Position numbers and translations under genes: made by a program
The notes under the pieces: generated by a model
What the model was told of the DNA's origin: nothing
What the model saw: the letters and a program-made list of their open reading frames with translations, nothing else
The model's database searches: none
From: Thermoanaerobacter ethanolicus JW 200
GTDB taxonomy: Bacteria; Bacillota; Thermoanaerobacteria; Thermoanaerobacterales; Thermoanaerobacteraceae
DNA: 64,000 nt
Direction of reading: 5' to 3'
NCBI RefSeq assembly: GCF_003722315.1
Contig: NZ_CP033580.1
Coordinates: 2,809,501-2,873,500 of the forward strand
Shown: piece by piece, positions 38,463 to 48,784 of the stretch
How positions within the stretch are numbered: position 1 is the first letter of the stretch
How the letters are laid out: each line of letters begins with the position of its first letter

Positions 38463-40130
38463 TTAAAACAGTCCTGTTATTCTTCCGTTTTCATCAATGT
38501 CTATGTTTTCTGCTGCAGGATGCTTTGGAAGGCCTGGCATTGTCATTATATCTCCTGTGAAAACCACAACAAATCCTGCACCCCTTGAAACTCTCAATTC
38601 TCTTACTGTTATCTTAAATCCTCTTGGACGGCCTAAAAGTTTAGGGTCATCAGAAAGAGAATATTGAGTTTTTGCCACAACTATTGGCATCTTGTCAAAG
38701 CCTAGTCTTTCAAGGTTTGCTATATCTTTAAGAGCAGAAGCAGTATATTCTACTCCATCAGCTCCATATATTTCTGTTGCAATTATGTGCAATTTATCTT
38801 TAATTGGAAGTGTTTCATCATACAAAACGTGGAAGTTGGAAGGTGTCTCACAAGCTTTCACAACTTTTTCAGCTAACTCTATTCCGCCTTCTCCTCCTTT
38901 TTCCCAAACTTCCGCTGCTGCCATATCTACTCCCATTTCTTCGCAGGCCTTTCTTACCTCTTCAATTTCCCTTTCAGTATCAAAAACAAACCTGTTGAGA
39001 GCTACAACCACTGGTACCCCAAATTTCCTCACATTTTCAACTTGCTTTTCAAGATTTTCTATTCCTCTTCTTACTGCTTCCACATCTTCTTTTTGTAAGT
39101 CTTCCTTCTTAACTCCTCCATGCATCTTTAAAGCTCTTACAGTCGCTACTATGACGGCTGCATTGGGTGTTAGTCCTCCAAACCTTGACTTTATGTCAAA
39201 GAATTTTTCAGCCCCTAAATCAGCACCAAAGCCTGCCTCTGTTACAAGATAATCCGCCAATTTCAAACCATATTTAGTGGCAATTAAGCTATTACATCCA
39301 TGAGCAATATTTGCAAAAGGCCCTCCATGAACAAATGCTGGAACGTTTTCAATCGTCTGCACTAAATTAGGCTTTATAGCATCTTTTAATAAGACTGTCA
39401 TAGCTCCATCGGCCTTTAAGTCTCTTGCAGTTACAGGATTGCCATCTTTATCATATGCTACAATTATGTCGCCAATTCTTCTTTTTAAATCCATCAGGTC
39501 TCGAGCTAAACACAAAATTGCCATTATTTCCGACGCCACAGTTATTATAAAACCATCTTGTCTTGGATATCCATTTGCTTTTCCTCCAAGTCCTACTATT
39601 ACTTCTCTTAAAGCCCTATCATTCATGTCCATAGCTCTTTTCCATGTAATAGTCCTTATGTCAATATTAAGTTCATTTCCATGATGGATGTGATTGTCAA
39701 TCATAGCAGCTAGTAGATTATGAGCAGCAGTAATCGCATGTAAATCTCCTGTAAAGTGTAAATTTATGTCCTCCATAGGTACAACTTGAGAATATCCTCC
39801 CCCAGCCGCTCCACCTTTTATTCCCATAGAAGGTCCTAATGAGGGCTCCCTCAAGGCTATCATGGCTTTTTTACCTATTTTGGCAAGAGCCTGTCCTAAT
39901 CCTACAGTAAGTGTAGTCTTACCCTCGCCTGCAGGGGTGGGAGTTATCGCTGTGACAAGAATAAGCTTGCCATCTTTTCTGTCCTTTATTTTCTCCCATA
40001 ACGCAGGAGAAATTTTTGCTTTATACTTGCCGTAGTATTCTAAGTAATCTTCATCAATGTCTAACTTTTTTGCAACATCCCTTATATGAAGCATTTTCGC
40101 TTCTTGAGCTATTTCAATATCAGTTTTCAT
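38463..40130 (-). CDS. fhs: Formate--tetrahydrofolate ligase
   Basis: A 555-residue ATP-dependent enzyme that makes 10-formyl-THF from formate and THF. The phosphate-binding loop reads [18 protein letters not shown], followed by [36 protein letters not shown] in segments, [16 protein letters not shown] and [14 protein letters not shown]. The length and motifs are standard. It supplies one-carbon units for purines or for a Wood-Ljungdahl-like methyl branch. The start ATG has GGAGGG upstream; the small DHPS-N-like gene follows. Confidence 0.97.
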   Translation of the reverse strand: MKTDIEIAQEAKMLHIRDVAKKLDIDEDYLEYYGKYKAKISPALWEKIKDRKDGKLILVTAITPTPAGEGKTTLTVGLGQALAKIGKKAMIALREPSLGPSMGIKGGAAGGGYSQVVPMEDINLHFTGDLHAITAAHNLLAAMIDNHIHHGNELNIDIRTITWKRAMDMNDRALREVIVGLGGKANGYPRQDGFIITVASEIMAILCLARDLMDLKRRIGDIIVAYDKDGNPVTARDLKADGAMTVLLKDAIKPNLVQTIENVPAFVHGGPFANIAHGCNSLIATKYGLKLADYLVTEAGFGADLGAEKFFDIKSRFGGLTPNAAVIVATVRALKMHGGVKKEDLQKEDVEAVRRGIENLEKQVENVRKFGVPVVVALNRFVFDTEREIEEVRKACEEMGVDMAAAEVWEKGGEGGIELAEKVVKACETPSNFHVLYDETLPIKDKLHIIATEIYGADGVEYTASALKDIANLERLGFDKMPIVVAKTQYSLSDDPKLLGRPRGFKITVRELRVSRGAGFVVVFTGDIMTMPGLPKHPAAENIDIDENGRITGLF

Positions 40131-40148
40131 ATTTTCCCCTCCAGCTTT

Positions 40149-41534
40149 TCATTTATCACCTAAAATTATTTTTACAAGTGTACCTTTACCTTTTTTACTA
40201 AAAATTTTAATATCTCCATTGTACATCTCTGCTATGCTTCTGCAAATCGCAAGTCCTAATCCTGTTCCTTCTTTCTTAGTTGTAAAAAGTGGCTCAAGAA
40301 CTCGTTTAAGATATTTTTTCTCTATACCACCTCCATTATCCGCAACCCTTATTATTATCTTTTTTGTGTGATGATTATATTTTGTATTCAATATTATTTT
40401 ACCATTCTCTTCAATAGCGTGAAGGGAATTTTGTACAATATTTAAAATAAGCTGTTTAAGATGATTTTTGTTCATTTTCACAAGTGGAACATCGCCAAAA
40501 CGCTTTTCTATTTTAACCCCTTTTTTGGTAGCTTCCGCTTCAAAAAGAAGCAAATACTGATTTATAACAGTATTTATGTCTATTTCAGCTTCCCCTTCTT
40601 CTTCACTGTTTCTCACTATGCCAAGGTAATTTTTTATTAAGCCCAATACTCTATTTACCTCATCTAAAATAGTCTCATAATAAGTAGAACTATCTGGATG
40701 CTTAGCCTGTAAAAGCTGTATAAAACCTTTTATAGAAGTTAGAGAATTTTTTATCTCATGAATAGTTGTTGCCGCAAATTCCCCAGCAATTGTGTATTTC
40801 TCAGTTTGCTCAATCAATTTTTTATATTTTAAATCCTCAGTTATATTCTTTACAGTGATAACTTTCCAATGGTCATTATTTAGCTTACCATACTTTAGTA
40901 AAAGCACTCTTTCTTCAATATTATTTTTGGAAGGAATTACAATTTTCTCACCTTTGACTAATCCTTCTTCTGATGCATTGAGATCGTATTTTTTTATAAT
41001 TTCGAAAAATTTTTCATTTACAAATCTCGTATATTTTATACCAAATAATTCACAAGCCTTGTTATTTATATAAACTACGTTGAATTTGCCGTCAACTACT
41101 ATAACTCCTTCTTCTGTAATATCCATAACATCTGTAGGACTTTTAAACAAATTAAAATAATGTCCTGGTTCTATTTTAAAATAATTTCTCAATTTTACAA
41201 AACCTAAATAGGCTATTTTATCCCCTGCAGTGTTAGTTATAGAACTCAACCTTATGCTAAATGACATTTTTATGTTATATTTTGCTGTAAGCTCTATAAT
41301 AAGCCCATCCTCATAGGGCCCTATTTCCTTATACTTTAAGATATGGTAAAAAAAATAATCATAATTTTCTACATCATCAACACTATACCCCAATATCTCA
41401 AGAAGCCTCTTATTTATGTAGACCACTTTGCCACTTAAATCTTTCAATATAAAAAAATCATGGGCATTATCCAAAAGATTACATATCCATTGCAACGGAT
41501 TTTTGCTAGAATCAGAAGGTTTGTATAACTTCAC
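40149..41534 (-). CDS. Soluble PAS-PAS sensor histidine kinase, sporulation-kinase-like
   Basis: A 461-residue kinase without membrane segments. PAS domain 1 is near 10-115 (FFILKDLSGKVVYINKRLLEILGY), PAS domain 2 near 130-235 (VDGKFNVVYINNKACELFGI), HisKA near 245-310 with the phospho-His in IHEIKNSLTSIKGFIQLLQ, and HATPase near 345-460 with NIVQNSLHAIEENG, RVADNGGGI and GTGLGLAICRSIAEMY. The H-box with TSIKGFIQLL resembles KinA-E type kinases that feed Spo0A. No response regulator lies beside it. The start is GTG with GGGGGG 5 bases upstream. Its partner is inferred. Confidence 0.85.
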   Translation of the reverse strand: MKLYKPSDSSKNPLQWICNLLDNAHDFFILKDLSGKVVYINKRLLEILGYSVDDVENYDYFFYHILKYKEIGPYEDGLIIELTAKYNIKMSFSIRLSSITNTAGDKIAYLGFVKLRNYFKIEPGHYFNLFKSPTDVMDITEEGVIVVDGKFNVVYINNKACELFGIKYTRFVNEKFFEIIKKYDLNASEEGLVKGEKIVIPSKNNIEERVLLLKYGKLNNDHWKVITVKNITEDLKYKKLIEQTEKYTIAGEFAATTIHEIKNSLTSIKGFIQLLQAKHPDSSTYYETILDEVNRVLGLIKNYLGIVRNSEEEGEAEIDINTVINQYLLLFEAEATKKGVKIEKRFGDVPLVKMNKNHLKQLILNIVQNSLHAIEENGKIILNTKYNHHTKKIIIRVADNGGGIEKKYLKRVLEPLFTTKKEGTGLGLAICRSIAEMYNGDIKIFSKKGKGTLVKIILGDK

Positions 41535-41664
41535 GGTATCCCCCCTTTTTCTCCCTTATCTTTTGTTTAAAAATTTCCTTTTACTAATATATTAGACACA
41601 AAGTTATAAAAATCCTTCTTCTTTTCAATAATTTTTTTATTGTTAACTAAAACTTTTGTAAAAA

Positions 41665-41698
41665 AATAATGTATAAGTCTTACGACTTATACATTATT
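41665..41698 (-). terminator. Terminator of ftsH
   Basis: Perfect 15-base arms AATAATGTATAAGTC and GACTTATACATTATT with a 4-base loop, followed on the minus strand by T6. Confidence 0.88.
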
Positions 41699-43532
41699 AT
41701 GCAAACTGCACCCCATTTATCTCTTCTCCATGAAAAACTTTTTCAAACTCTTCTGCATTAAGTTTCTCTTTCTCAATCAAAGCCTTTGCAACTCTATGGA
41801 GCTTATCCATATTGTCTTTTAAAAGGGTTTCTGCTCTTTTATATGCCTCCTCAATTATCCTTTTTATTTCTCTATCTATCTCGGCAGCAACTTCTTCACT
41901 GTAATTTCTCGTTCTTCCTAAATCACGCCCTAAAAATACTTCTTCACTTCTCGTACCAAAAGTCATAGGCCCTAATCTTTCACTCATGCCATACTCTGTA
42001 ACCATCTTTCTCGCAATATTTGTAGCTCTCTCAATGTCATTTTGTGCTCCTGTGCTTATATCATTTAGCACTAAACTCTCTGCCACACGCCCACCTAAAA
42101 GGTGAACTATCTCATCCATCATCTCGGACTTTGACATATAGTATTTATCTTCTTCCGGAAGAAGCATAGTATATCCTCCAGCTCTTCCTCTTGGAATTAT
42201 TGTAACCTCGTGAACAGGTGGGGTATTAGGTAAAAGCTTAGCGACAACTGCATGGCCTGCCTCATGGTATGCCACCAATTTTTTGTCTTTCTCAGACATA
42301 ATCCTACTTCTTTTTTCAGGCCCTGCTATAACTCTTGTTATGGCCTCCTCCAGCTCTGCCATAGTTATCTGCTTAAGTCCTCTTCTCGCCGCCAATAAAG
42401 CTGCTTCATTCATGAGATTCTCAAGGTCTGCTCCAGTAAATCCTGGAGTTCTTCTCGCTAGCACTTGCAAAGATACATCAGGAGCCAATGGCTTATTCCT
42501 CGCGTGTATTTTTAAAATTTCTTCTCTTCCTTTTATATCAGGAATACCAACAGTAATATGCCTGTCAAATCTTCCTGGTCTTAAAAGAGCAGGGTCTAAT
42601 ATATCTGGCCTGTTTGTTGCGGCAATCACAATTATACCTTCGTTGACACTGAAACCATCCATTTCAACTAACAATTGGTTCAGTGTCTGTTCTCTTTCAT
42701 CATGTCCGCCACCTAAACCTGCACCTCTTTGTCTTCCCACTGCATCTATTTCATCAATAAAAACAATACAAGGCGCATTCTTTTTGGCTTGATCAAATAA
42801 ATCTCTTACTCTTGCAGCACCTACACCAACAAACATTTCTACAAAATCAGAACCGCTTATGCTAAAAAATGGAACCCCCGCTTCTCCTGCTACAGCTTTT
42901 GCGAGAAGGGTTTTTCCTGTACCTGGAGGCCCTACTAAAAGAACCCCTTTAGGTATTCTGGCTCCTAACTCAATAAATTTTTTAGGGTATTTTAAAAATT
43001 CAACAATTTCTTGTAATTCTTCTTTTTCTTCATCCGCTCCTGCCACATCATTAAAAGTAACTCTTTTGTCTTTATCAGTAACCATCCTTGCTCTACTTTT
43101 ACCAAAAGACATCACTTTGCTTCCTCCCCCACCTTGTGCCTGTTGCATAAAAATATACCAAAATATAACCAAAACAATAATCAAAAACAAGGAAGGAAGC
43201 ATCTGAACCCACCAAGGTGGACCTACTTGCGGTTCATTTTTAAAGTCTAATTTTCCCTCTAAAATATATGGATTTACAAAATTCATAAAATTTGTCACAT
43301 CCGGAATACTGCTCTTAAACTCTGTCCCATTTTTTAAAGTTCCTTTAACTTCATTTCCCGCAAGAGTGATGCTTTTTACTTGGTTAGAGTTAATATACCT
43401 AATTAACTCTCCATAATCTATATTTGCTAGCGGTGGTGTACTTTGAGAGTACAACTGTACCATAGCATAAATAGCTATAAAGATTAGCAAATAGAGCACC
43501 ATGCTTCTAATTATCTTGTTATTATCGTTCAA
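41697..43532 (-). CDS. ftsH: ATP-dependent zinc metalloprotease FtsH
   Basis: A membrane-anchored AAA+ protease of about 611 residues. Two membrane segments (about 8-26 and 102-124) flank an external domain. The AAA module has [13 protein letters not shown] (Walker A), [15 protein letters not shown] (Walker B) and [13 protein letters not shown] (SRH). The protease has HEAGH for zinc. I prefer the TTG start at 43532 ([11 protein letters not shown]) with GGAGG about 9 bases upstream; the frame is open to another TTG at 43550, inside that site. Synteny with hpt and tilS is as in Bacillus. Confidence 0.96.
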   Translation of the reverse strand: MNDNNKIIRSMVLYLLIFIAIYAMVQLYSQSTPPLANIDYGELIRYINSNQVKSITLAGNEVKGTLKNGTEFKSSIPDVTNFMNFVNPYILEGKLDFKNEPQVGPPWWVQMLPSLFLIIVLVIFWYIFMQQAQGGGGSKVMSFGKSRARMVTDKDKRVTFNDVAGADEEKEELQEIVEFLKYPKKFIELGARIPKGVLLVGPPGTGKTLLAKAVAGEAGVPFFSISGSDFVEMFVGVGAARVRDLFDQAKKNAPCIVFIDEIDAVGRQRGAGLGGGHDEREQTLNQLLVEMDGFSVNEGIIVIAATNRPDILDPALLRPGRFDRHITVGIPDIKGREEILKIHARNKPLAPDVSLQVLARRTPGFTGADLENLMNEAALLAARRGLKQITMAELEEAITRVIAGPEKRSRIMSEKDKKLVAYHEAGHAVVAKLLPNTPPVHEVTIIPRGRAGGYTMLLPEEDKYYMSKSEMMDEIVHLLGGRVAESLVLNDISTGAQNDIERATNIARKMVTEYGMSERLGPMTFGTRSEEVFLGRDLGRTRNYSEEVAAEIDREIKRIIEEAYKRAETLLKDNMDKLHRVAKALIEKEKLNAEEFEKVFHGEEINGVQFA

Positions 43533-43603
43533 ATAAGGCCCCTCCTTCAAACAAGTCCAACTACCTTTAATCTATAATATCATATCTCCTTTAAAAAACC
43601 AAA

Positions 43604-44149
43604 TCATTTATACAGCTCTGGCTTTAAAACCCCTATAAATGGGAGATTTCTGTATTTTTCATCAAAATCTAATCCATAACCAACTACAAATTTGTCAGGA
43701 ATTTTAAATCCACAATAATCTACTTTAACGTCTGCTTCTCTTCTTTCAGGTTTATCTAAAATAGTGCAAATTTTTAAACTTCTAGGTTTTCTTTCTAATA
43801 AAGTCTTTCTTAAATAAGAAAGTGTTAAACCGCTATCTATAATATCCTCAACTATGAGCACATCTTTCCCTTCAATGTTTATGTCATGGTCTTTAATTAT
43901 TTTTACTATTCCAGAAGACTGAGTAGAAGAACCATAACTGGAGACTGCCATAAAATCTATTGATAAAGGTAAATCTATCGCACGAGATAAGTCTGCCATA
44001 AACATTATTGCTCCTTTTAAAACCCCAAGGAGGACAAGGTCTTTCCCTTGGTAGTCTTTTGTAATTATTTGTCCTAACTCTTTCACTTTTTCTTTTAATT
44101 GCTCTTCCGTAATCAAAATCTCCTGTATATCTTGTGTTGGACTCGACAT
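43604..44149 (-). CDS. hpt: Hypoxanthine phosphoribosyltransferase
   Basis: A 181-residue purine salvage enzyme that joins hypoxanthine or guanine to PRPP. The PRPP signature reads VLIVEDIIDSGLTLSYL near 110-126; VLLGVLKGAIMFMADLSRAI and VDYCGFKIPDKFVVGYGLDFDEKYRNLPFIGVL (seen in pieces) are typical. It lies between tilS and ftsH, a conserved arrangement. The ATG follows AGGAGG. Confidence 0.96.
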   Translation of the reverse strand: MSSPTQDIQEILITEEQLKEKVKELGQIITKDYQGKDLVLLGVLKGAIMFMADLSRAIDLPLSIDFMAVSSYGSSTQSSGIVKIIKDHDINIEGKDVLIVEDIIDSGLTLSYLRKTLLERKPRSLKICTILDKPERREADVKVDYCGFKIPDKFVVGYGLDFDEKYRNLPFIGVLKPELYK

Positions 44150-44174
44150 AAATTTAACCTCCTCTTTTTTTATT

Positions 44175-45551
44175 TTATCCTTTGGTATACTCTATCACAA
44201 GGACATTTTTTGTATTTTCATCTACTTTAAATTTATCACTCATTCTATAACCTACAACCCACACAATTTCATTGTCTATGGCTAATAAAGGAATGCTATC
44301 TCTTATTTCGCGGGGTATTTTCTCGTCAATAAAAAATTCTTTTAATTTTTTACTCCCCCCCAGGTTAAGAGGAGAAAAAATATCCCCTGCTTGCCTATTT
44401 CTAACTACCACATCTTCCTGTATTTTATCATAGTCAAAAAATTTCGTGTATTTTCCTATGTTAAGTTTTTTTATTTCTTCAATCCCTAAAACACTAGTTT
44501 TAAATTGCCCAACACCACATATCTTAGTAATTCCAGGAATATTTAATTTTGCCCAAAAAGTCTTGGCCTCTTTTTCTTTTACTTTTCTCATTATAAGATT
44601 ATTATAGCTTTTTAAAGCCTCAATTTCAAAGGGTAAATCAATTTTTGAGGAAGTTGGTTTGTCTAAAAGGCTTAAAACATCCTCTACATGGATGTATTCT
44701 AATCCATAAATATCTCCTTTTAATTTTTGGTACATAAGCCTAACTAAGCGTCGCTGAATAGCTGGATGCTGTGCCCTCAGTTTTTTTATATCAGCAAAAA
44801 TTTCCTCTTGATTAAAATAGCAAACCTCATTAAAAATCTTTTCACACTCTTTTTCTAAATAGTCATTCTCCTCTAAAATAATTTTTGCCATCCTGTAGAT
44901 ATTTTCTATTATATCTACTTCAAAAGTTTCATTTATATAGGGAATTAATTTAAGTCTTACTTTATTTCTCTTATATAAATCTTCATAATTTGTAAAATCT
45001 ATTATCGGCTTTAAATCTTTTTCCTTGATGTAATTCTCTATTTCTTCCCTTTCTATTTCAATGAGAGGCCTTATTATATTTCCATTTACCGGTTTTATTC
45101 CAATGAGGCCAGCCATTCCAGAACCTCTTATTAAATTTAAAAAAACTGTTTCCACTACGTCGTTCTTATTATGGGCTACTGCTATTTTATTACCCTTAAC
45201 TTCTCTTAATACTTCCTCAAAAGCCTGATACCTCACATATCGTCCAGCCTCTTCTTCCGAATATCCCATTTCTTTGGCTATTTTTTTTACATCTTTTTCA
45301 AATAAAAAAAATGGGAGTTTCAGTTTGCGGCACATATCTTCAACAAATTGCGCATCCCTTTTAGCTTCTTCTCCTCTTATCATATGATTAACATGTACTA
45401 CATACAACTTAAGATTAAATAAATCTTTTAAATTGTATAAAATATCCAGCATACACAAAGAATCAGGTCCGCCGGAAACCCCCATTACAATTTTATCATT
45501 TGCCTCAATCATTTTATACCTTTTAATTGTTGAAATAACCTTATCAATCAT
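44175..45551 (-). CDS. tilS: tRNA(Ile)-lysidine synthetase
   Basis: A 458-residue enzyme that modifies C34 of tRNA-Ile2 so that it reads AUA. The PP-loop is GVSGGPDSLCMLDIL (about 24-38), with YVVHVNHMIRGEEAKRDAQF and IAVAHNKNDVVETVFLNLIRGSGMAGL in the N-terminal domain, and a C-terminal domain with VRNRQAGDIFSPLNLGGSKKLKEFFID and WVVGYRMSDKFKV. The C-terminal domain is complete. It precedes hpt. Confidence 0.95.
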   Translation of the reverse strand: MIDKVISTIKRYKMIEANDKIVMGVSGGPDSLCMLDILYNLKDLFNLKLYVVHVNHMIRGEEAKRDAQFVEDMCRKLKLPFFLFEKDVKKIAKEMGYSEEEAGRYVRYQAFEEVLREVKGNKIAVAHNKNDVVETVFLNLIRGSGMAGLIGIKPVNGNIIRPLIEIEREEIENYIKEKDLKPIIDFTNYEDLYKRNKVRLKLIPYINETFEVDIIENIYRMAKIILEENDYLEKECEKIFNEVCYFNQEEIFADIKKLRAQHPAIQRRLVRLMYQKLKGDIYGLEYIHVEDVLSLLDKPTSSKIDLPFEIEALKSYNNLIMRKVKEKEAKTFWAKLNIPGITKICGVGQFKTSVLGIEEIKKLNIGKYTKFFDYDKIQEDVVVRNRQAGDIFSPLNLGGSKKLKEFFIDEKIPREIRDSIPLLAIDNEIVWVVGYRMSDKFKVDENTKNVLVIEYTKG

Positions 45552-45630
45552 TTCTTAACCCCTTATAGCGATATATACTCATGTTATATAATGATTATAT
45601 AATATCCTCCTTTTTAAATCAAACCTCTTT

Positions 45631-46221
45631 TTATATTCCTACTATATTTTCGGCATTTATCTCTTTTTCTTCAAAGAAAAGAATAAGTTTTTCCATTTCA
45701 AAGTCCATTAGCGTTTTTGCATAAGCTACGTACAAATCAATTTTACCTTTTCTTTTGTTAAGATATTTAAAAAGTTTTCTTTTATTATTTATAACATAAT
45801 TTACCTCTCCTTTGCTTATTTCTAACAAAAGAGCAAGTTTTAGATCTACATACTCACTTAAATTTGCGACATAATTTATAATTTGCACTTTTATATAAGG
45901 ATGCATTTTTTCTAAACTTTTGCCACTAATATTTTTTATACTCTGGTCAATAACATTTTTTAAAGTCAATTTCACAGATTCTTCTACCACTTTGGACAAA
46001 GTTTTATCTAAAAGCTGAATAGATGTATAACATCTTATTCCCCCTAATTTTTCAATTGTCTCCATCATCTTCTCATTAAAGCTTTCCTTTTCTAATAAAC
46101 TTATGACATTTACAATCACACCTCTTTTTCTCATCATCTCTATAATTTGCTCCCATTTTGCTGACAAATCAGTTATATCGCCGTCAGTAATAATGACCAT
46201 TTCTTTTAAAATTATAGACAC
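45631..46221 (-). CDS. VWA-like protein at the yabS position, apparently lacking the N-terminal half of the domain
   Basis: A 196-residue protein. Its start, MSIILKEMVIITDGDITDLSAKWEQIIEMMRKRGVIVNVISLL, resembles the second half of a von Willebrand A domain (the IITDG strand). The earlier MIDAS part DxSxS is missing, so metal binding is doubtful. The rest (about 60-196) is helical and not recognised. In Bacillus, yabS (VWA) and yabT lie between spoIIE and tilS, so this may be a reduced yabS counterpart. The start is GTG at 46221 with GGAGGGG just upstream; that site is buried in a long hairpin. Confidence 0.65.
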   Translation of the reverse strand: MSIILKEMVIITDGDITDLSAKWEQIIEMMRKRGVIVNVISLLEKESFNEKMMETIEKLGGIRCYTSIQLLDKTLSKVVEESVKLTLKNVIDQSIKNISGKSLEKMHPYIKVQIINYVANLSEYVDLKLALLLEISKGEVNYVINNKRKLFKYLNKRKGKIDLYVAYAKTLMDFEMEKLILFFEEKEINAENIVGI

Positions 46222-46224
46222 AAA

Positions 46225-46288
46225 AACCCCTCCACAAAAGTATTCCTTTAATCGCCTCGATATATTGTCTCCACATTGTGGAAGGGTT
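46225..46288 (-). promoter_or_regulatory. Hairpin sequestering the ribosome site of the VWA-like gene
   Basis: AACCCCTCCACAA (46225-46237) pairs with TTGTGGAAGGGTT (46276-46288): 13 pairs, one of them G-U in the minus-strand RNA. The 3' arm contains the GGAGGGG ribosome site and is followed by TTT-GTG. It could act as a spoIIE terminator, as translational control of the next gene, or both. Confidence 0.55.
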
Positions 46289-46306
46289 ATTCCAATTTAT
46301 TAACTT

Positions 46307-48652
46307 TTATATTTTCTTCCATACCTTTGAAACCAAAATTGTCATATCGTCCTTTGGAGTATTATTACACAATTCCAAACATTTTTTCATTAACGCATCT
46401 GCCATATCCTGAGGATTCCTCGTGTTGATTTCACTAATTAACCTTGAAAATTCTACTTCTTTATCCTTCTCAAAACACTCCAACACTCCATCAGTGACTA
46501 AAATCACAAAATCTCCATCTTTTAATTTTCTTTCATGTATATCTGCCTCTATATCTTCCAAAATGCCAATGGGCAAAGAACTGGATTCTATAATCTCAAC
46601 CTCATTCCCTCTTTTTATAAAGGTAGCACAAGAGCCAATTTTTATAAATTCTGCTTCTCCAGTGAACTTGTCCAGAAACATTATATCCACAGTAGAAAAC
46701 ATTTCTTCTGCAGACCGCAAAGCCAAAATAGAGTTTAATGTTTGAATAACTAAATGTTTATCAAAGCCTGCCTCTATAAATTTCTCCAGCAAAGAAATGG
46801 TAGTAGTGCTCTCTGCAGCCGCTTTATATCCAATCCCCATTCCATCGCTTAAAGCTGCCATATATTTTCCATCTTCTAAGTCCATAAAAGAATAAGTATC
46901 TCCAGAAATCTTGGCTTTTGACTTACTAACTCTGCTTATACCCGTTAAGACTTGCAAGCTCTCTGCTTTTGTAAGAGTAAGTACACATCTTCCATTGTGG
47001 TCTATAGAGCATAACCTACTTTTTCTCTCATATCTTTCCCCCATAATTTCAGATACAATAGGGACAATCTTTTTGTCACATTCCTTAGCAAAACATGCCT
47101 TTTTATATATTTTTACGTTAACATTTTCGTCTCCTGTGTCATAAATTAGCACATCTTCCACAGGTATGCCCTTTTTGTCCAATTCCACCATCATTATTTG
47201 TTCTAATTCATCTTTAAAAGTGACATTCATGCTAATATCACTAGCCATATTAGATATTGCATCAGCAACTCCTTTTAACTGAGTAGCAATAAGTCCTTTA
47301 GCATCTTTTAGCCTTTCTCTCCACTGCATGCTTATTTTGTAAATGCCTAAGTAATATTTAGTTGTACTCATAAGTTCAGAAAATCTTATACATTTTCTAT
47401 ACAGTTTATTGTCCTCAATACTACTATTTTTTTCAAGATGTTCTATCAACTCAAACATGCTTTTATAAGTATTGTAAAACTCCTTGTCCCAACAAGTTTT
47501 ATACATGACACATTGAGTACAGGTCTTATTGGCAATTTCCTCAAACAAATAAGAAATATCTTTGTGGTCTAATACTTTTTCATTTACTTGTTTAAAACTT
47601 TTAGAGAGCTCTTCAAATACTTGAGAATACTCTTTAAGTTTGCCTGTCACTACTTCTTTTAATTTTTCATTGTAATTTCTGTTGTTTAAATTTTTATTAC
47701 CCTTTACTATTTCCTCCGCCTTTACTATGTACTTCTTAGGAAGTGCTACAAACATTAAAGAAGCTAACACAATATCATAAGGATTTACAAGCATATCCAC
47801 AGTTGAAGTTACATAAAATGTAATAATAAAAATGGCAGTTAAAAAGCCTATAATAACTCCAATTCTATGCAATTTTTTCAAACTACCGGCCAACAAGCCT
47901 GCAAATCCAAAAAGCCCTATGGAGACTGGCATTTGGAAAAAAGATAAGCTTCCAAGAAGCCCCATAGTTGTGCCGATACTTGCTCCTACTCCAGCCCCAC
48001 CTATATAAGAGGCTAAAAGTATTATAAATATCCCTAATATCCCATTGAGAGTAAATTTCCACACATTCAAATGATTCATTCCTAGAATAAATAGCCCTAT
48101 AAATATACTCAAAGATATCAACTCTTCATTGGAAACAATTTTTCTGTTTATATTCAAAATAAATGAAACAGCGTGGTTAAAAATAAAAACCATTAACATT
48201 GCAGTGACAGACTCATATAGGCTCATCATAATGTCAAAAAGCAAAAAGCCATAAATATAGCTGAATATAAGATCTGCGCTAAAAAGAGAAATAAAAGTAA
48301 TGAAAGAGGTTTTAATAATATTTTGAGGTTTAATTTTTAGAAGCCCTTCTAATGAAAAGATCAAAACAAGCGCTAAAAGGTATTTAAAACTATTGACATT
48401 GGGTAAAGTTAATATTCCCAACCATACTCCTATTCCTGTTAAAAGATATCGCTTTTTATACATTAAAAGAGTTGCAAAAAAAGCAATGCCGAAAGGCAAA
48501 AGACTATTGAAAATAACAGCTCGCCCTATAAAAAAGCTTATAACTGACAATAATATAATCTGTTGAATGTTTTTAGAAAGATTTTTTTGAGTATTTTCTG
48601 TCAAGGGAGTTTTTATAACTCTTTTATAAGGTAAAATATTTATATTTTGCAT
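46307..48652 (-). CDS. spoIIE: Stage II sporulation protein E (PP2C phosphatase)
   Basis: A 781-residue sporulation phosphatase that dephosphorylates SpoIIAA and so activates sigma-F in the forespore; it also acts at the asymmetric septum. The N-terminal ~320 residues hold about ten hydrophobic segments, then a central regulatory region with CTQCVMYKTCWDKEFY (cysteine-rich), and a C-terminal PP2C domain (about 570-780) with YMAALSDGMGIGYKAAAES and DFVILVTDGVLECF as metal-binding Asp motifs. The ATG has AAGAGGTGG upstream. A Spo0A box and a TATAAT lie in the promoter region. Confidence 0.96.
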   Translation of the reverse strand: MQNINILPYKRVIKTPLTENTQKNLSKNIQQIILLSVISFFIGRAVIFNSLLPFGIAFFATLLMYKKRYLLTGIGVWLGILTLPNVNSFKYLLALVLIFSLEGLLKIKPQNIIKTSFITFISLFSADLIFSYIYGFLLFDIMMSLYESVTAMLMVFIFNHAVSFILNINRKIVSNEELISLSIFIGLFILGMNHLNVWKFTLNGILGIFIILLASYIGGAGVGASIGTTMGLLGSLSFFQMPVSIGLFGFAGLLAGSLKKLHRIGVIIGFLTAIFIITFYVTSTVDMLVNPYDIVLASLMFVALPKKYIVKAEEIVKGNKNLNNRNYNEKLKEVVTGKLKEYSQVFEELSKSFKQVNEKVLDHKDISYLFEEIANKTCTQCVMYKTCWDKEFYNTYKSMFELIEHLEKNSSIEDNKLYRKCIRFSELMSTTKYYLGIYKISMQWRERLKDAKGLIATQLKGVADAISNMASDISMNVTFKDELEQIMMVELDKKGIPVEDVLIYDTGDENVNVKIYKKACFAKECDKKIVPIVSEIMGERYERKSRLCSIDHNGRCVLTLTKAESLQVLTGISRVSKSKAKISGDTYSFMDLEDGKYMAALSDGMGIGYKAAAESTTTISLLEKFIEAGFDKHLVIQTLNSILALRSAEEMFSTVDIMFLDKFTGEAEFIKIGSCATFIKRGNEVEIIESSSLPIGILEDIEADIHERKLKDGDFVILVTDGVLECFEKDKEVEFSRLISEINTRNPQDMADALMKKCLELCNNTPKDDMTILVSKVWKKI

Positions 48653-48683
48653 AAAAAAACCACCACCTCTTGTTTTTTTCTAA

Positions 48684-48749
48684 ATTATAGCATCATGGTG
48701 ATGGTTTTATTTGTTAATTTTTGCTATATATGTAATTTTTCTTTCGACA
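48684..48749 (-). promoter_or_regulatory. Spo0A box and promoter of spoIIE
   Basis: On the minus strand a perfect 0A box, TGTCGAA, lies at 48743-48749, and TATAAT at 48684-48689, about 32 bases upstream of the spoIIE start. The box is thus roughly 67 bases upstream of the expected transcript start. In Bacillus spoIIE is activated directly by phosphorylated Spo0A, which fits. Confidence 0.6.
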
Positions 48750-48756
48750 TAAAAAA

Positions 48757-48784
48757 TAATGTCGCACCTTTGTGCGACATTTTA
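48757..48784. repeat. 28-bp hairpin repeat, copy A
   Basis: A 28-base sequence with arms AATGTCGCAC and GTGCGACATT around CTTT, followed by TTA. It recurs exactly at 49049-49076. The two copies frame the structured element between them. On the plus strand each resembles a terminator. Confidence 0.8.
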
